Source: Cycas panzhihuaensis
Taxonomy: Eukaryota; Cycadophyta
Direction: 5' to 3'
NCBI GenBank assembly: GCA_023213395.1
Contig: CM041465.1
Coordinates: forward strand, 22,258,001-22,322,000
DNA length: 64,000 bases
In this document: positions 45,601-56,572 of the stretch, in pieces
Numbering within the stretch: the stretch's first letter is position 1
Layout of the letters: each line of letters begins with the position of its first letter
Made by a program: the position numbers and the translations under genes
Notes under the pieces: generated by a model
Seen by the model: the letters and a program-made list of their open reading frames with translations, nothing else
The model's database searches: none
What the model was told of the DNA's origin: nothing

Positions 45601-45990
45601 TGGCGCCCTCTCTCTTTGATAGGCTTTTCATCCTTTATACCTCAACAACCGATGAGTTACTGGGCACCATGTTGGCCCAAGAGGATGATTAAGGAGCTGA
45701 GAGGGCCATTTACTTCATCAGCCACATCCTCATGGCTGCTGAACTCAACTACTCCCCTGGGAGAATGAATGCCTCTCCTTGGTACATGCAATCAAGAATT
45801 TTAGGCACTACTTGCTTGGGAATACTACTCAGGTGATCATTCAATCTAATCCCCTGCGCTATTTACTCACCTGACCCACCTTGACAGGTAGGACTGGCAA
45901 GTGGGCTATCCTCCTTCAGGAATTTGGCCTCCACATCATTAATAAGAAATCAAAGAAATGGATGGTAGTGTCTAAATAGCTCGCTAACAC
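45540..45990 (+). pseudogene. T0 RT-fused RNase H
   Basis: A Ty3/gypsy RNase H in pieces: ALRLLPAPTLA-type start near 45583, FILYTSTTDELLGTMLAQED near 45625-45690 with the first acidic position, AIYFISHILMAAELNYS near 45705-45760, and KNFRHYLLGNTTQVIIQSNP near 45795-45855. Frameshift near 45760 and several stops. Confidence 0.7.
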
Positions 45991-46169
45991 TTCTATCCTA
46001 AACCCTTTGGATGTTCCTATTGATGATTCTCACTCTAACGAGCCTATCCTAGTTGTTCAAGACTCTTCTCCTCATCTGCTTGCTGATAGTGAGTGGTACA
46101 GGGACATCATGCAATACCTTGCTCAGTAGTAGTATCGCTCTGATGCTAGAAACAAGGTTAGGTCTCGTA

Positions 46170-47335
46170 TTCAGGCTACTGCCAGGTAGTACTTCCTTAT
46201 GGGTGAGGTATTGTACAAAAGGTCCTTCGATGGGATCCTTCTTCGTTGCATCACCGCTGATGAAGCAAACTAGATACTCCACAAATGCCATAATGACATT
46301 TGTGGGGGCCACTTTGGGGACTAATCCATGGCCCAAAGGATCCTTCATATGGGGTATTATTGGCCATCCCTCTTTAAGGATGCCCATGCTTACACCTTGA
46401 GATGTTGGCAATGCTAAGAGTACACCAACATCACCCACTTGCCTTCCGAGGCTCTTCATCCCATTATATCTCTATGGCCCTTCTCCCAATGGGGGTTGGA
46501 CCTTATTGGAGCCATATTCATGTCCTCTTCATTGTAACATAAGTTTATCTTGACTGCTATGGAGTAATTTACTAAATGGGTGGAAGATATTCCTTTAACT
46601 ACTACTCCTAGTAAGATGATAGCCACCTTCATCTACCGGCATATCATCTGCCGATTTAGGGTTCCTGATGTCCTGATCATGGATAACAGAACTCCTTTTC
46701 GCAATAAGGAGATGGATGAGATTTGTAAGAAATTCAACATTTCTCATAAAACTTCCCCTCCTTACTACCCTAAGGCCAATGTCTAGGTCGAATCGTTCAA
46801 TAAAACTCTTATCAATATTCTAAATAAAACTATAGCCCAATCTCAAAGAGATTGGCACTTCCAACTCCCTTCTGCCCTATGGGCGTATCACATATTTATT
46901 CGTATGGCTATGGGAATAACTCCTTTCTCTCTAGTCTACAAGACAGAAGCGGTTCTCCCATTGGAAGTGGAGATTCCTTCTCTATGGGTCTCTCTCTAAG
47001 GTCTTGTCAATGAGGAGTCTATCCGCTAGGCTCACCTCTTAAACCTCGAGGCCTTGGATGGGAAGCACTTGTCCACCTACCAAGCCAACCTCACCTCTAA
47101 GTGTAGGACATGAAGGACCTACGATAAATACCTTCATTCCCATCCTTTACATCTCAGGGACCACATCTTCAAACTAGAATATCTCCATGACCACCTGACC
47201 AAATTTGAACCCAAATGGGTTGGCCCCTTTGTCATTGTTGAGAGCCTTAGGAATGATGCTTATAGGATCACCACCCTGAAAGGCCTCAGATTTGAGAAGG
47301 CTATTAATGGGAAATTCATGAAAAAATATTAAGCA
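46170..47335 (+). pseudogene. T0 integrase
   Basis: The zinc region is HKCHNDICGGHFGD near 46281-46322 and C-W-Q-C near 46403. The catalytic core has GLDLIGA near 46495-46515 (first Asp), IMDNRTPFRNKEMDE near 46675-46718 (second Asp) and VESFNKTL near 46788-46810 (Glu), with TAG for CAG just before it. The C-terminal part (LEYLHDHLTKFEPKWVGPFV near 47180-47236) is like that of other Tat integrases without a chromodomain. Stops include TAA in the FTKW block near 46567. Confidence 0.8.
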
Positions 47336-48111
47336 TGACTATGTCACTCTTCTCTTTATGCTCCAAAATGAGCCTAAACTACCACCCTAGGTGTGTCTCC
47401 ATTCCTCCTAATCACGGGTGGAATGGTAGTCTAAGATGGCCTTTCTCACTTCTTTTGGTTTCCTCCTATGGAACCTCTTGTCCCCCTTTCTCTGGGGGCC
47501 CTAACCTCCTAATTGGGTGTGTTGTCCATGTCTCTCTTAAGCCTAGAAACATTCCCTAACTAGGATGGTGTGTTGGAGTATTGTCACTCCCTTCCCGTTA
47601 GTGCTTCCTTTACATATCCTGCTATGCTCCCATGTGGATATATATGCCATCCTACCTTCTAGCCTCATATATATCCATCATCAATGCTCATGGTGATCAT
47701 GTGTGCACCTGCTAGGAATATGGCCCTCCATGAAAGGAAGTGTGTGTAGCCCAAATAATCCTTTAACATAAACTATATGATAATCAACTTTAAAACATCA
47801 TAATGTATAGCTCCTTGTACATCTGTACACCCTTATACATATACATACATACATATAAAAGCAAATATAACATCATCCATCATCATATGTCATCATGCAT
47901 ATTAGCATATATCAAATAGGATGCTAATGGCCCCGTCTATATACATAAAATCATCATATATCATATCATACAAAAGGTATGGTACATCATCTATGGGAAG
48001 TTGGAATCCTTGCAGGGAGGAGTATAATTATGTGACAACATATGGTGACTCCCTGGAAGTTTGGTGCTTTCTCATGTCAAATAAAAAATTGTTGTACCCT
48101 ACTCTCTAGCA
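47336..48111 (+). other. T0 region between integrase and antisense gene
   Basis: No gene. It aligns reversed with 55855-56570 in T4 and holds the 3' flanks of both converging genes. It is AT-rich with short CATACATA runs near 47840-47860. Confidence 0.55.
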
Positions 48112-49131
48112 TTACCCTGCTCTTGGGATATCATCTCCTGGACTATGTGATCTCTCTCCTAGGGACCACATGCCTCCCAGACTCCTCCTGCACCTCTAGG
48201 AGCTCCCTGCCTTGCTCCCCTCATCCTGATGCCTCCTCGGGGTCGTCACCATTATGTATGTATATGTCCTACTCCTCGATAACCTCGATGTAATCTAACC
48301 TACCAGTTGATCATATCGTGCCTAGATACGATCCCTCTCATCCTCCACTCCTCAGGGCCACTCCTTCAGCACTACTATCCTGACGTGACTCTCTATATCA
48401 CCACCTGCTTCTCCCTAAGCCTTTAGTGTCAGGACCTAGCCTCGTAGAACATCTCTCTCTGCTCTGGTCATATCTAGCTCCCTCTATAGCCATCCCACTC
48501 GTGCCTTGTGCTCCTGGGACTTTGTCGCCCACACGTCTCTTTCCCTAACTAAAGGGGTGAATGCTGTTATATGGGCCCCTTCCAACCATGGCTCCTCTCC
48601 TGCCTAGATGGGAGGCTGTCCCGCTACGTAGGCTTAGGGAAACCTCTCCCAGACTACTGCCTTAACGAACCTCCCAATGTCCACCACTCCAACAAAATCC
48701 AGCATGGAATGCGTTAGTATGTATATCCATATCTATATCAAACAAATCAAATAAAGCATAACAACTAGATATCTAGTGATTAAAGGACGACAAGAAAGGG
48801 TAGTGTCTTACCTGCTGGAACTGCCAGCTCCCCCACTTGGATGATCACCTCCTCCTCAGGTCCTCCCCCTACTATTGGCACCTCCTCCTTCTTTGGTGCC
48901 ACCTCTCTAACTACTTGGCTTGTCGAGGTACCTCCACCCTCTTATATTGGTGCCGTCACTGCTTAGACCCTCCCTACTATCCTCAGCTACTAGACTGGCA
49001 TCTAGGAAGCTCCACATCTGATGGACTTGCCTCTCCTCCTATAGCTATAAACGATCCTACCTCTTCTTTTATGGTCCCTGATGGACCCACCAGTCCACCT
49101 GCTACTCCTGATGGGATGGCCCCATCACCTC
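48112..49131 (-). pseudogene. antisense PMD-like gene of T0, 3' fragment
   Basis: Read on the - strand: the end of exon 2 (48812-49131), an intron with a perfect donor CAG|GTAAGA (48687-48811, 125 nt) and exon 3 (48112-48686) ending in TAA. The exon 3 frame carries the same W-E-R and A-Y-V-A-G-Q-P-P-I-Q-A block (near 48600-48630) and the Q/E/R-rich tail as the other copies. The PMD-like core is cut off because T4 inserted at 49132. Many stops. Confidence 0.65.
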
Positions 49132-51885
49132 TGGATGTGCATCTATGGGATAATCACTAAGCTCGATAGGAGTGATGATGGTCAATGGTGATATCAAAGG
49201 TGCGAGCGAAAACCTACAAGCAAAGAAAGTATCTCGCAGGGTGCCCCATGCACCGGCGCTTGAGTTTGGGACTTGTAGATGATACCCAACTACCTTGAAG
49301 TGGCCCTCAATCTAGGAGAGAGAGAGGGAATATGGGAAGGGTAGCCTAGATAGACTCAAGAGGAAGGTCCTCCCACCCTTGGATGGCCAGAAGGGTAGAA
49401 GAGGAGTCCTCAATGGTTTCCTTATGCTGGAGGGAAACAGACGTGGATAAGGCAGGCAGGAGCCTACGATGTAATCAAGTTCCTCTTAGTTATTTGGTCA
49501 AAGAAAATAGGACCAAGAGAGGAAAAGAGAGAGAGAAAGGGAGACAATTAAGCCAAATTTTCCTTTAATGATTCAAGGAGCAAATGGAAAAGGAAAAGGG
49601 GATAACTGTCACACATATAAGTGAGCGATACCAAATGGAATGAACCAAAAGGGTATGTTAGGTTTTGTAGGAAAAGGAAGGGGAAGAGGAGGTTTCTTAT
49701 AATGTGCTTTTCCTAGGTAAGTTAAGCATATGACATGCAAGCATGCAAGTGCAAACAAATGATACCATTTACCTTTTTACTTTTATATGACCTACTTAGC
49801 TAGAACATAGATTCCAAATAAAAGTAAGAAAGGGAAATGGAGGTTAAAGGAAGGATGTGCGTACCCGGAAGATGTAGCGGATGATGAGAGGCCTCACCCA
49901 TGCGCAACGCACATCCTTATGCCAATCCATAGATGCGTAACTAAGCTTTAACGTGAATGATAGGGGCTTCTTTACCTTCCCCTTTATGAAAAGAAAGCGG
50001 AATAGAAGAAAGTAAAATAAAGGGAAAAAATGGTAGATCTTACCCGGATCTGGATGTTTTATACCTTTGCGAGAGCACCACACCAACCTGCACATGCACT
50101 GGCTTATCCCTTCCAAGAAGGGTCTGCAAAAGACAACTTATATATATGCAAGTATATGTGTAATGTTTATGTTAAAATGTTAGGAAAAATAACCGCTACA
50201 AAAAGCTCCAAAATCCTCTCTCAAGCAAGCATGTACATCAAGCAAAATGGAGTGAAGGGAAGCCTCAAGATGGCTAACCCTCCACTGGGTTCTCCACAGA
50301 ACTCTCTAGCACAATAAGATGAGGGTAAAAGACAACTAATGATAGCCAAGAAATACAGGGATCAAAGTTATAAAGCATTGGGAAAATATCCAAGGTGCAG
50401 AGTTGCTATGGGTAGCAATCCGGTGCACAAACCCTTGCCAATGTTATCAAGGGGTACCTAATAATATAAGAAACATTACGGGGGTCCAAACAAGAGGTGT
50501 GTAGGCCTAGAATCAGTGCAGAAAGGGGCTATATATGTTGATAATCCAGCACAGGCCTAAGGCTCACCAACTCCTAATTAACCCAAGAGGAGCATGGGGC
50601 AAGAGAAGAAAAGGTGGGAAGGGGAATGCCCTTGGAGAGTAGGACTGAGTGGGGGTCTGCACCACCTTACTCTCTTCACCCAACCTTGTGGTTCATCTCA
50701 TACTACTCCCTTGAGGAAAACTAGTGGAGGGAAGGTGAAAAATCTAGAAGAAACAAGCCAAACTTAATGAAAACAAGCTTTGCTACAGTCAAACCTGAGG
50801 GAAATAAGTAAACAAATCAAGAAATGGGTCTAATATGAAGATATCATACCAAAAATCTGGAGAGAAGGGGTTTGGAAGACCTACTGGGCTGATATAGGGC
50901 AAGTCTAGCCCTGCAACTTGTAGAGAAGAAGATCCTTACAAGGTCTTCCAGGAGAAATCCCAAGAGACAACTGAAAGAGACACTTACTTGGTAAGTTAGA
51001 GAAGAACAACACCAAAATTTGTTTGATAACACTTGGAGAGAGGCTTCCCACTGTGGAGGAAGGTAGTTATAGGCAGATCCTAGCCTAGAGTTACAGGAAA
51101 TGCAGGCCTACAAGTGCACCTATAGTGAGAAGAGAAGAGGATAGAAATTACGGTAGGAAACAGTTGTGTTGAAGAGCAAAATATGATCTAAGAGTCCTCA
51201 AAATGATAAAGGTTTTAATACTTATACCCATGCCAGCCCTAAACACGTGAATAGGGCTGAGGTAGATGTGAGGCCACGTGGCAATTCTGTGGGAAACATG
51301 AGAATTGCCACGACAGTTTTAAAAAATAATTGACAACAGTCGCACCACGGTAAACATCATGGTACCGCTAAGTTTACAGCGGTGCAGGACCAAAAAGCTA
51401 GAATAACAAAAATCTAGGTTCCAGGAGCCTTAGGAGGTGATGTGGTAGGCTTGGGAGGGGCTGACCCTCCTATCTAGGTGGATGAGACAGTCCAAAATAC
51501 ATGTGGACAAAGGCAAGCAAAGCATTGATGGCCAAAGATCCCAGAAACAAGGTGCTAAGAGCTCAAAGTCGAGGCATGAACAGGTCATACAAACCAAAAG
51601 AAGCTCAAGATGGTGTGGAGACAACACGGAGGGTCATTAAGTGCCATGGGGATGCCTACCTTGCAGAAAGGTAGGTCCCGCTAGGTCGTCATAGGCTCAT
51701 AATATGACAAGCAGCATGAATAGGCAACAAATGTAAAGTGATCATACAAATGAAGTAATCGGTTATTCAATGAGGCAATTCTTCCATCCACCTTTCTGAT
51801 GAAACAGTAGAGATGTAAAGGAAGAAGCATACCTGAGCTTACCTAAGTCAACCTGTCTATATCCATTCCTGATAGCTGGGAAACA
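49132..51885 (-). repeat. 3' LTR of T4
   Basis: TGGATGTGC to GGAAACA, 2754 bp. It contains CACGTG at 51244 and 51275, the 28-nt palindrome at 51350-51377 and a TATATATAAG motif on the - strand at 50133-50142, about 1.75 kb into the LTR, a candidate promoter. Confidence 0.9.
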
Positions 51886-51900
51886 CTACCCCCTTGGAAA
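51886..51900 (-). other. polypurine tract of T4
   Basis: On the - strand TTTCCAAGGGGGTAG directly precedes the LTR. Confidence 0.8.
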
Positions 51901-52315
51901 CAAAGCCTCACTGCTCGAAAGCATAGTGCAATGGTGAATACCAGCAACAAAACTATCAGTAGCACATGTGTATGTATATATATAAATCATGATCATAACA
52001 GGAGACAAGGGTGTCGACAAGTGTCATGGAGGAATGTGTGGATATGAGGGCAGGGGTGGAGATGACAGAGGCGCTACCTATGTGCCACCCGAGAATCGAC
52101 TGGAAGCTAAGAAGGATGAGGGGACTGCCCCCATTATGAAAATGCGAAGAGATATGCACGATAAAGTTAGGTAAGAGGGGTAAATGAGGAAACCTGGTAG
52201 TCACTATTGTTTAACCTCATTAGCGACTAGCTTTCAAAGGTGCGAATGGATCATAAGGTAATCTATATGACGGACTAAGACTTGGGTGACAAAGTGACCG
52301 GGCAAGTATCAGGGA

Positions 52316-52731
52316 TGGTCAACAAGAAGAGGAAGGTGGCGCTTAAGGATGAGGTGAATGAGACTATCTGCCTCAGCGTTGAGGGCCTAAGGAATGTGTC
52401 AGATGTCGACAGACTAGAAATTAGCCAGTAGGGATCTGGCAGTCAAAGCGAGGGCTCTCAAATGAGGGCATCGCACTTAGTAAACCTGGGTGAGATGGGA
52501 CACTACCACTTGGGAGTCGCAAAGAATAACAATAGGTCCATGATGGAAATAGAGTGCATCGGTGAGGGCTTCGATAAAGGCCGTGTACTTAGCTTTGCTA
52601 TTGGTGGCCTTAACAAGGAAGACTCTGGAGCACAGAAAATCATGTATGGAAGGGCTGCAAAGGATCCATGCAGTGGCAGAAGGTCTAGGATTACTGCGGC
52701 TTCTGCCGTTGGTAAAAATAAAGAGAGACAT
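52316..52731 (-). pseudogene. extra RNase H domain of T4
   Basis: Read from ATG 52731: FIFTNGRSRSNP, where the first catalytic Asp is Asn; TNSKAKYTAFIEAL, where the Glu is Lys; ILCDSQVVVSHLTQVY with the third Asp kept; and the last block near 52360-52410 also recognisable (VDIxHIPxALNAEAD-like). Two of the four acidic residues are lost, so it cannot be active, although the frame is open for 84 codons. Position as in T1 and T3, between the antisense gene and the polypurine tract. Confidence 0.72.
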
Positions 52732-52799
52732 AGGTGATGATAGGAAATGTCTTGATAGAGAAAATATGTAATAATATAAGAGTTAGAGTAAAAATAGGC

Positions 52800-53168
52800 T
52801 CATATGGTAAGCAATAAATGGTCATGAAGGGTAGGAGGACCTAGCAATGAGGCTACCCAAGGACAAGAGCAGACTATCTGACCACTGGCTGAGATTGAGC
52901 GATAAAAGGGCACCCTGGGGTGCCAAAGGTTGCTTTGGGAAGCAAAGAATGACTCCGAATAGAGGGAGCATTCCCTTTGGAGACCCCAGGGATAGGAACA
53001 GGCTGCAAAAATGGGTCCAAGATGGCGAAATGAGCCAAATGAGTATAAACTCGGGCATGCATGGGAGTGGCACATAAAATGAGGCAGAAGGGCCCTACGA
53101 AAATGCATCGGTAGGGTTCCATAAATGCATCTGCAAGAAGGAGCGAGACAAAGGCTATGGAGGCACAA
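52800..53168 (-). other. conserved open frame upstream of extra RNase H (T4)
   Basis: A 122-codon frame in the sense orientation of the element, the longest version of the stretch also open in T1 and T3. It is rich in Cys, His, Ser and Leu (PHFMCHSHACPSLYSFGSF) and ends about 70 nt before the RNase H ATG. It does not overlap the antisense transcript, whose TATA box is at 53270. No family recognised. Confidence 0.4.
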
Positions 53169-53269
53169 CGAGTAACAAGGCTAGAAGGCAAAGGTGATCG
53201 GGGGTAAGAGACGATCCAAAGGGCTGTCACAAGAGTGAAAATGGAGACAGTGCCAGTTGGGGCCCCTGC

Positions 53270-53278
53270 CTATATAAG
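53270..53278 (+). promoter_or_regulatory. TATA box of the antisense gene (T4)
   Basis: CTATATAAG, 168 nt before the ATG at 53438, preceded by TGCCAGTTGGGGCCCC, which closely matches T3. The leader after it is conserved between copies (GATTCATTTTCACGGGCTCT at about 53299). Confidence 0.6.
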
Positions 53279-53437
53279 GAAAATCGATGAAAACGGGATT
53301 CATTTTCACGGGCTCTCGAGCAAATCCAGAGCCATTTCCCTACGCAGCGGATCACTACCTAACTTCAGAGGCATACAGAGGGAGATTGTACCATCAAATC
53401 AGAGCCAGAGGACAGCCACTAAGACCGTGGGGGCGAG

Positions 53438-55854
53438 ATGACGAGCGCCAGGCAAGATCCAGTGAGTGGATCGCTAGAAATTTAACCCATCCTGCATTTC
53501 AAAGTTTATTGTCTTTTTGATATTTTTTGTAAGTTTGTAGGCCCCATATGGGCGAGAAATGACCTCCTAGAGTCCAAATTGGACCCAGAAAGAGGCGGGA
53601 CTAAGGCATTAGGTAGCCTTAGTCCCAGTGGGCCTAGGTGTAGCCCACCAAGAAGATTTTTTTTAATTTTTTAGGCAGAAGATGCCCCCTTTTGGGGGGG
53701 TGCCGTTCACACCGCGGAAAAGATCACAGTACTGCGATCTTTGCTACGGAGTCCTGATCACCATGGGACCTAGGCCAAACTCTAAGGTACCATGAAGTTT
53801 GGCACGGTGCAAAGGTAGAACTACAGAAAAAATAAGATAGGGGCCTGAGGGACCCTAAATCTTGATCAGGTGGTGTTGAGAGATAGTCCTAGGGATAAGG
53901 AATGAGTGTAGGTCTAGTTTTGACTTGCATTGATGGCATTTTACAGGCTGTGATCACGATAGAGAACCACGAGAACATCGGGATGGCAATGCTCAATTTT
54001 ATCAAGATGATGACTAGAGAGGACAGGGAGATCCTATGGAGATATGGCCTGCTGAAGGTCATGAGGACATCCCAGTATATGTCAGACCAGTGGTTATTGG
54101 TTGATATTGTGTCGCACTGGGACAGGAGGAGGTATGTCTTCCACCTACCCTAGGTGGGGAATGTATCAGTGACGCCTAGGGATACTAGGAGTACCAGTGA
54201 CGGGGAGCCTAGTGGCACTAGGAGCACTACCCAACAATGAGGCAGCACACTGGGAGGCATCTATGTTCTTTATAGGTTTGGATAAATGGGAGAGGTGAGG
54301 GATTCCTCTCTAGACCATGGTTATGTCAGGGGTTCCTCGAGTGAGGAAGTTGATTACACTATGCATTATGTTCCGGATATCCCAGAAACAAAACTATAGA
54401 GACATACCAGGAGGATGGATAGATGCAGTACATCGATGTAAGGTGGGAGAGAGGATGGACTGGGCCACCCTTATAGCGGTGAACCTCATCGCATAGCTAG
54501 ATGCTATTCGAGCTGCAGGCAAGGGAGGTTTATCATATAGTACATTGTTACAGTGTTGGTTCTTTGACCACTTTAGAGTAGTGGCACTGACGAGGGGAGC
54601 CCACTCTGAGACCACACCCTATCTTAGAGTGGGCTCTGATGGTACATAGGTGGTAGACAAGGTTGAGAGGGACTGAGGACTAGGCACATGTCCATCACTC
54701 GGTGGAGGCCATATCAGTAGACCTCCTCACCATGACAGATTACATAGCAGACCTGTATAGAGCGATGAGATGGGATAGTGACGATAAGGCAGGAGGAGTG
54801 GGAGTGCCCCTCGGAGATGGTGAGGGTGGTGATGGAGGTGATGGGGTCAGCCCATCACAAGCTGCAAGAGAGGTAGGTCTGTTTGGGGCTACAGGTGGAG
54901 GGGCAGGCCCATCAGGAGTTGTAGAGGAGAGTAGGGACCCATTGACATGGGCCCAGAGGTTGCGGATCATCAAGAGATTTGGAGAGGCAGTAGTTGCACC
55001 AACCACAGAGAGGAGGGAGGCCCCAGGAGCTGAGGCAGTAGTAGAGGAGATACCTAAGGAGGAGGAGGTACCTGCAGCTGGTGAAGTGCCTGAGGGAGAG
55101 GCAATTGCCTAAGTCGAGGAGCCGGCAGCCGTACTAGGTGAGACATGACCTTCTCCTATCATCGTTTGATTACCAGACACATATAGAGTTTGATTTTGGT
55201 TTGATATCTATATAGACATGTACTGATATGTGACACGTTAGATTTGTAGGTATGGTAGATATTCAGAGGCTGGTAGAGGTAATAGTCTAAGAGATATTCC
55301 CTTAGACCTATGCAGAGGGACATCCTCCCATCCAGGTGAGTGATGAGCCTAGATCGGTAGGCGAATACATGGTAGCATTCACCCCATTGATATGGGCGAG
55401 AGACATATGGGTTGCAGAGTCCCAGGAGCATGAGGTACATGCAGGATGATAGTAGGTAGAGACAGATGCTATTTAAGCTGAGAGGGATGCTTTGCAGAGT
55501 CAGGTGTAGGCATTGGAGGCATAAGGAGGAGTTGGAGGGGATATGGAGAGCCATATCTGGCTAGCGGTGATGGAGGAGTGACTCTGGGGGATGGAGGAGA
55601 GGCTCTACCTCATGGAGATGGAGTGGGATCGTATCCAAGCCCGATACGATCGACTGATAGAGGACATGGCATCAAGATCAGCACAGAGTAGGACACAGAC
55701 TCATACACTGGTGACGACCCTGAGGAGGCCACAGGATGAGGGGAGCAAGGTAGGGAGCTTGCGGAGATTGCGGAGGAGTCTTGGAGGGATGTGGTCCCCA
55801 GGTGAGGGATCACATCCACTAGGAGATGATGCCCCAGGGGTGGAGCAGCAGTAG
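53438..55854 (+). pseudogene. antisense PMD-like accessory gene of T4
   Basis: Exon 1 is 53438-53461 (MTSARQDP), intron 1 is 53462-53946 (485 nt, GTGAGT...ACAG, phase 0), exon 2 is 53947-55137, intron 2 is 55138-55249 (GTGAGA...GTAG, phase 1) and exon 3 is 55250-55854 (TAG). Exon 2 starts AVITIENHENIGMAMLNF, continues GLLKVMRTSQYMSDQWLLVD, then HWDRRRYVFHLP, the start of the plant-mobile-domain-like core (FHLPxGxMTVTPxD is the family hallmark), DWATLIAVNLIA near 54458, WFFDHFRVV near 54560 and LLTMTDYIADLYRAMRWD near 54724-54777, followed by an acidic Gly-rich segment. Exon 3 is a Q/E/R-rich, coiled-coil-like tail (MEERLYLMEMEWDRIQARYD near 55591). About 600 codons in all. Stops (TAG after FHLP where T3 has CAA) and a deletion near 54180 disable it. 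Confidence 0.75.
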
Positions 55855-56572
55855 GATGGTGTATATGAGTCTTGTTTTGGACAGGGGAAAGCACGGGCCT
55901 CTAGGGGGTCACCATATATAGTCACATGATTATACCCCCTACAAGGACACTGGCTTCCCATGGATGATGTACTATACCATTTGTATGATATGACACATGA
56001 TTTTTGATATATAAGGATGGAGTGATTGGTACCCCATTTTGACATATGATGATGTGTATCATAATGTGTGATGGATGATATGTATGTCTTGTTTACATGT
56101 TTATGTGTGTGAAGGTTCACAGATGCATGAGGATATGTGTGGTTGTATTCTGAGTTGATTATTGTATGAGCTTTATGTTATGATATTCGTTTAATTTGCA
56201 CATATTTCCTTCTATACAGGGCCATATACCTAACAGGAGCACACACAACTACCATGACTAGAGGTGATAGACATATGTGGCGTTAAGAAATAAGATGATA
56301 CATGTGTCCACGTAGGAGAATAGTGGGATATGCAAAGGAAATACCGAGTAAGAGGGGAGTGATGCTACTCTAGAGTGTCATCCTAACTGGGGGATGCCCA
56401 AATAGAAGGACAAGGTTCCAAGGAACATGGGAATAAGGGTTCTACAAGAGGAACTAGAAGGAAATGAAAGAAGCCATCCTCAGTCATCATTCCACCCATG
56501 GGTAGGAGGAATGGGAATGAACTTAAGATGGTAGTTTAGGCTCATTTCGGAGCATGCGTATGGTGACGACGA
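55855..56572 (+). other. T4 region between converging antisense gene and integrase ends
   Basis: Non-coding. The AT-rich stretch around 55975-56200 is a plausible terminator/polyadenylation region for the antisense transcript (TTATGATATTCGTTTAATTT near 56177). Confidence 0.5.

Larger units (their letters stand above)
12815..49131 (+). mobile_element. Tat-like gypsy element T0, the host layer of the nest
   Basis: The pieces at 12815-15433, 20762-23683 and 44870-49131 read through as one element: LTR remnant, leader, gag, protease, RT, RNase H, integrase and the 3' part of the antisense gene. Homologous order in T4 proves the joins: gag breaks at 15433/20762 exactly around K2, and RT breaks at 23683/44870 exactly around T3. 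It is cut on the left by T2 and on the right by T4. It is the most decayed of the gypsy copies. Confidence 0.85.

Noticed and set aside
47335-47559. Small protein gene after the T0 integrase
   Set aside because: The frame is not kept in T3 or T4, and the region is shared non-coding sequence between converging genes.
53438-55854. A captured host PMD gene at a unique locus
   Set aside because: The same gene sits at the same place and orientation in T1, T3, T4 and T0, so it belongs to the element family and not to this locus.
53438-55854. Envelope-like protein in the usual place after integrase
   Set aside because: The coding strand is opposite to gag-pol, no signal peptide or transmembrane segment is evident, and the core resembles PMD.
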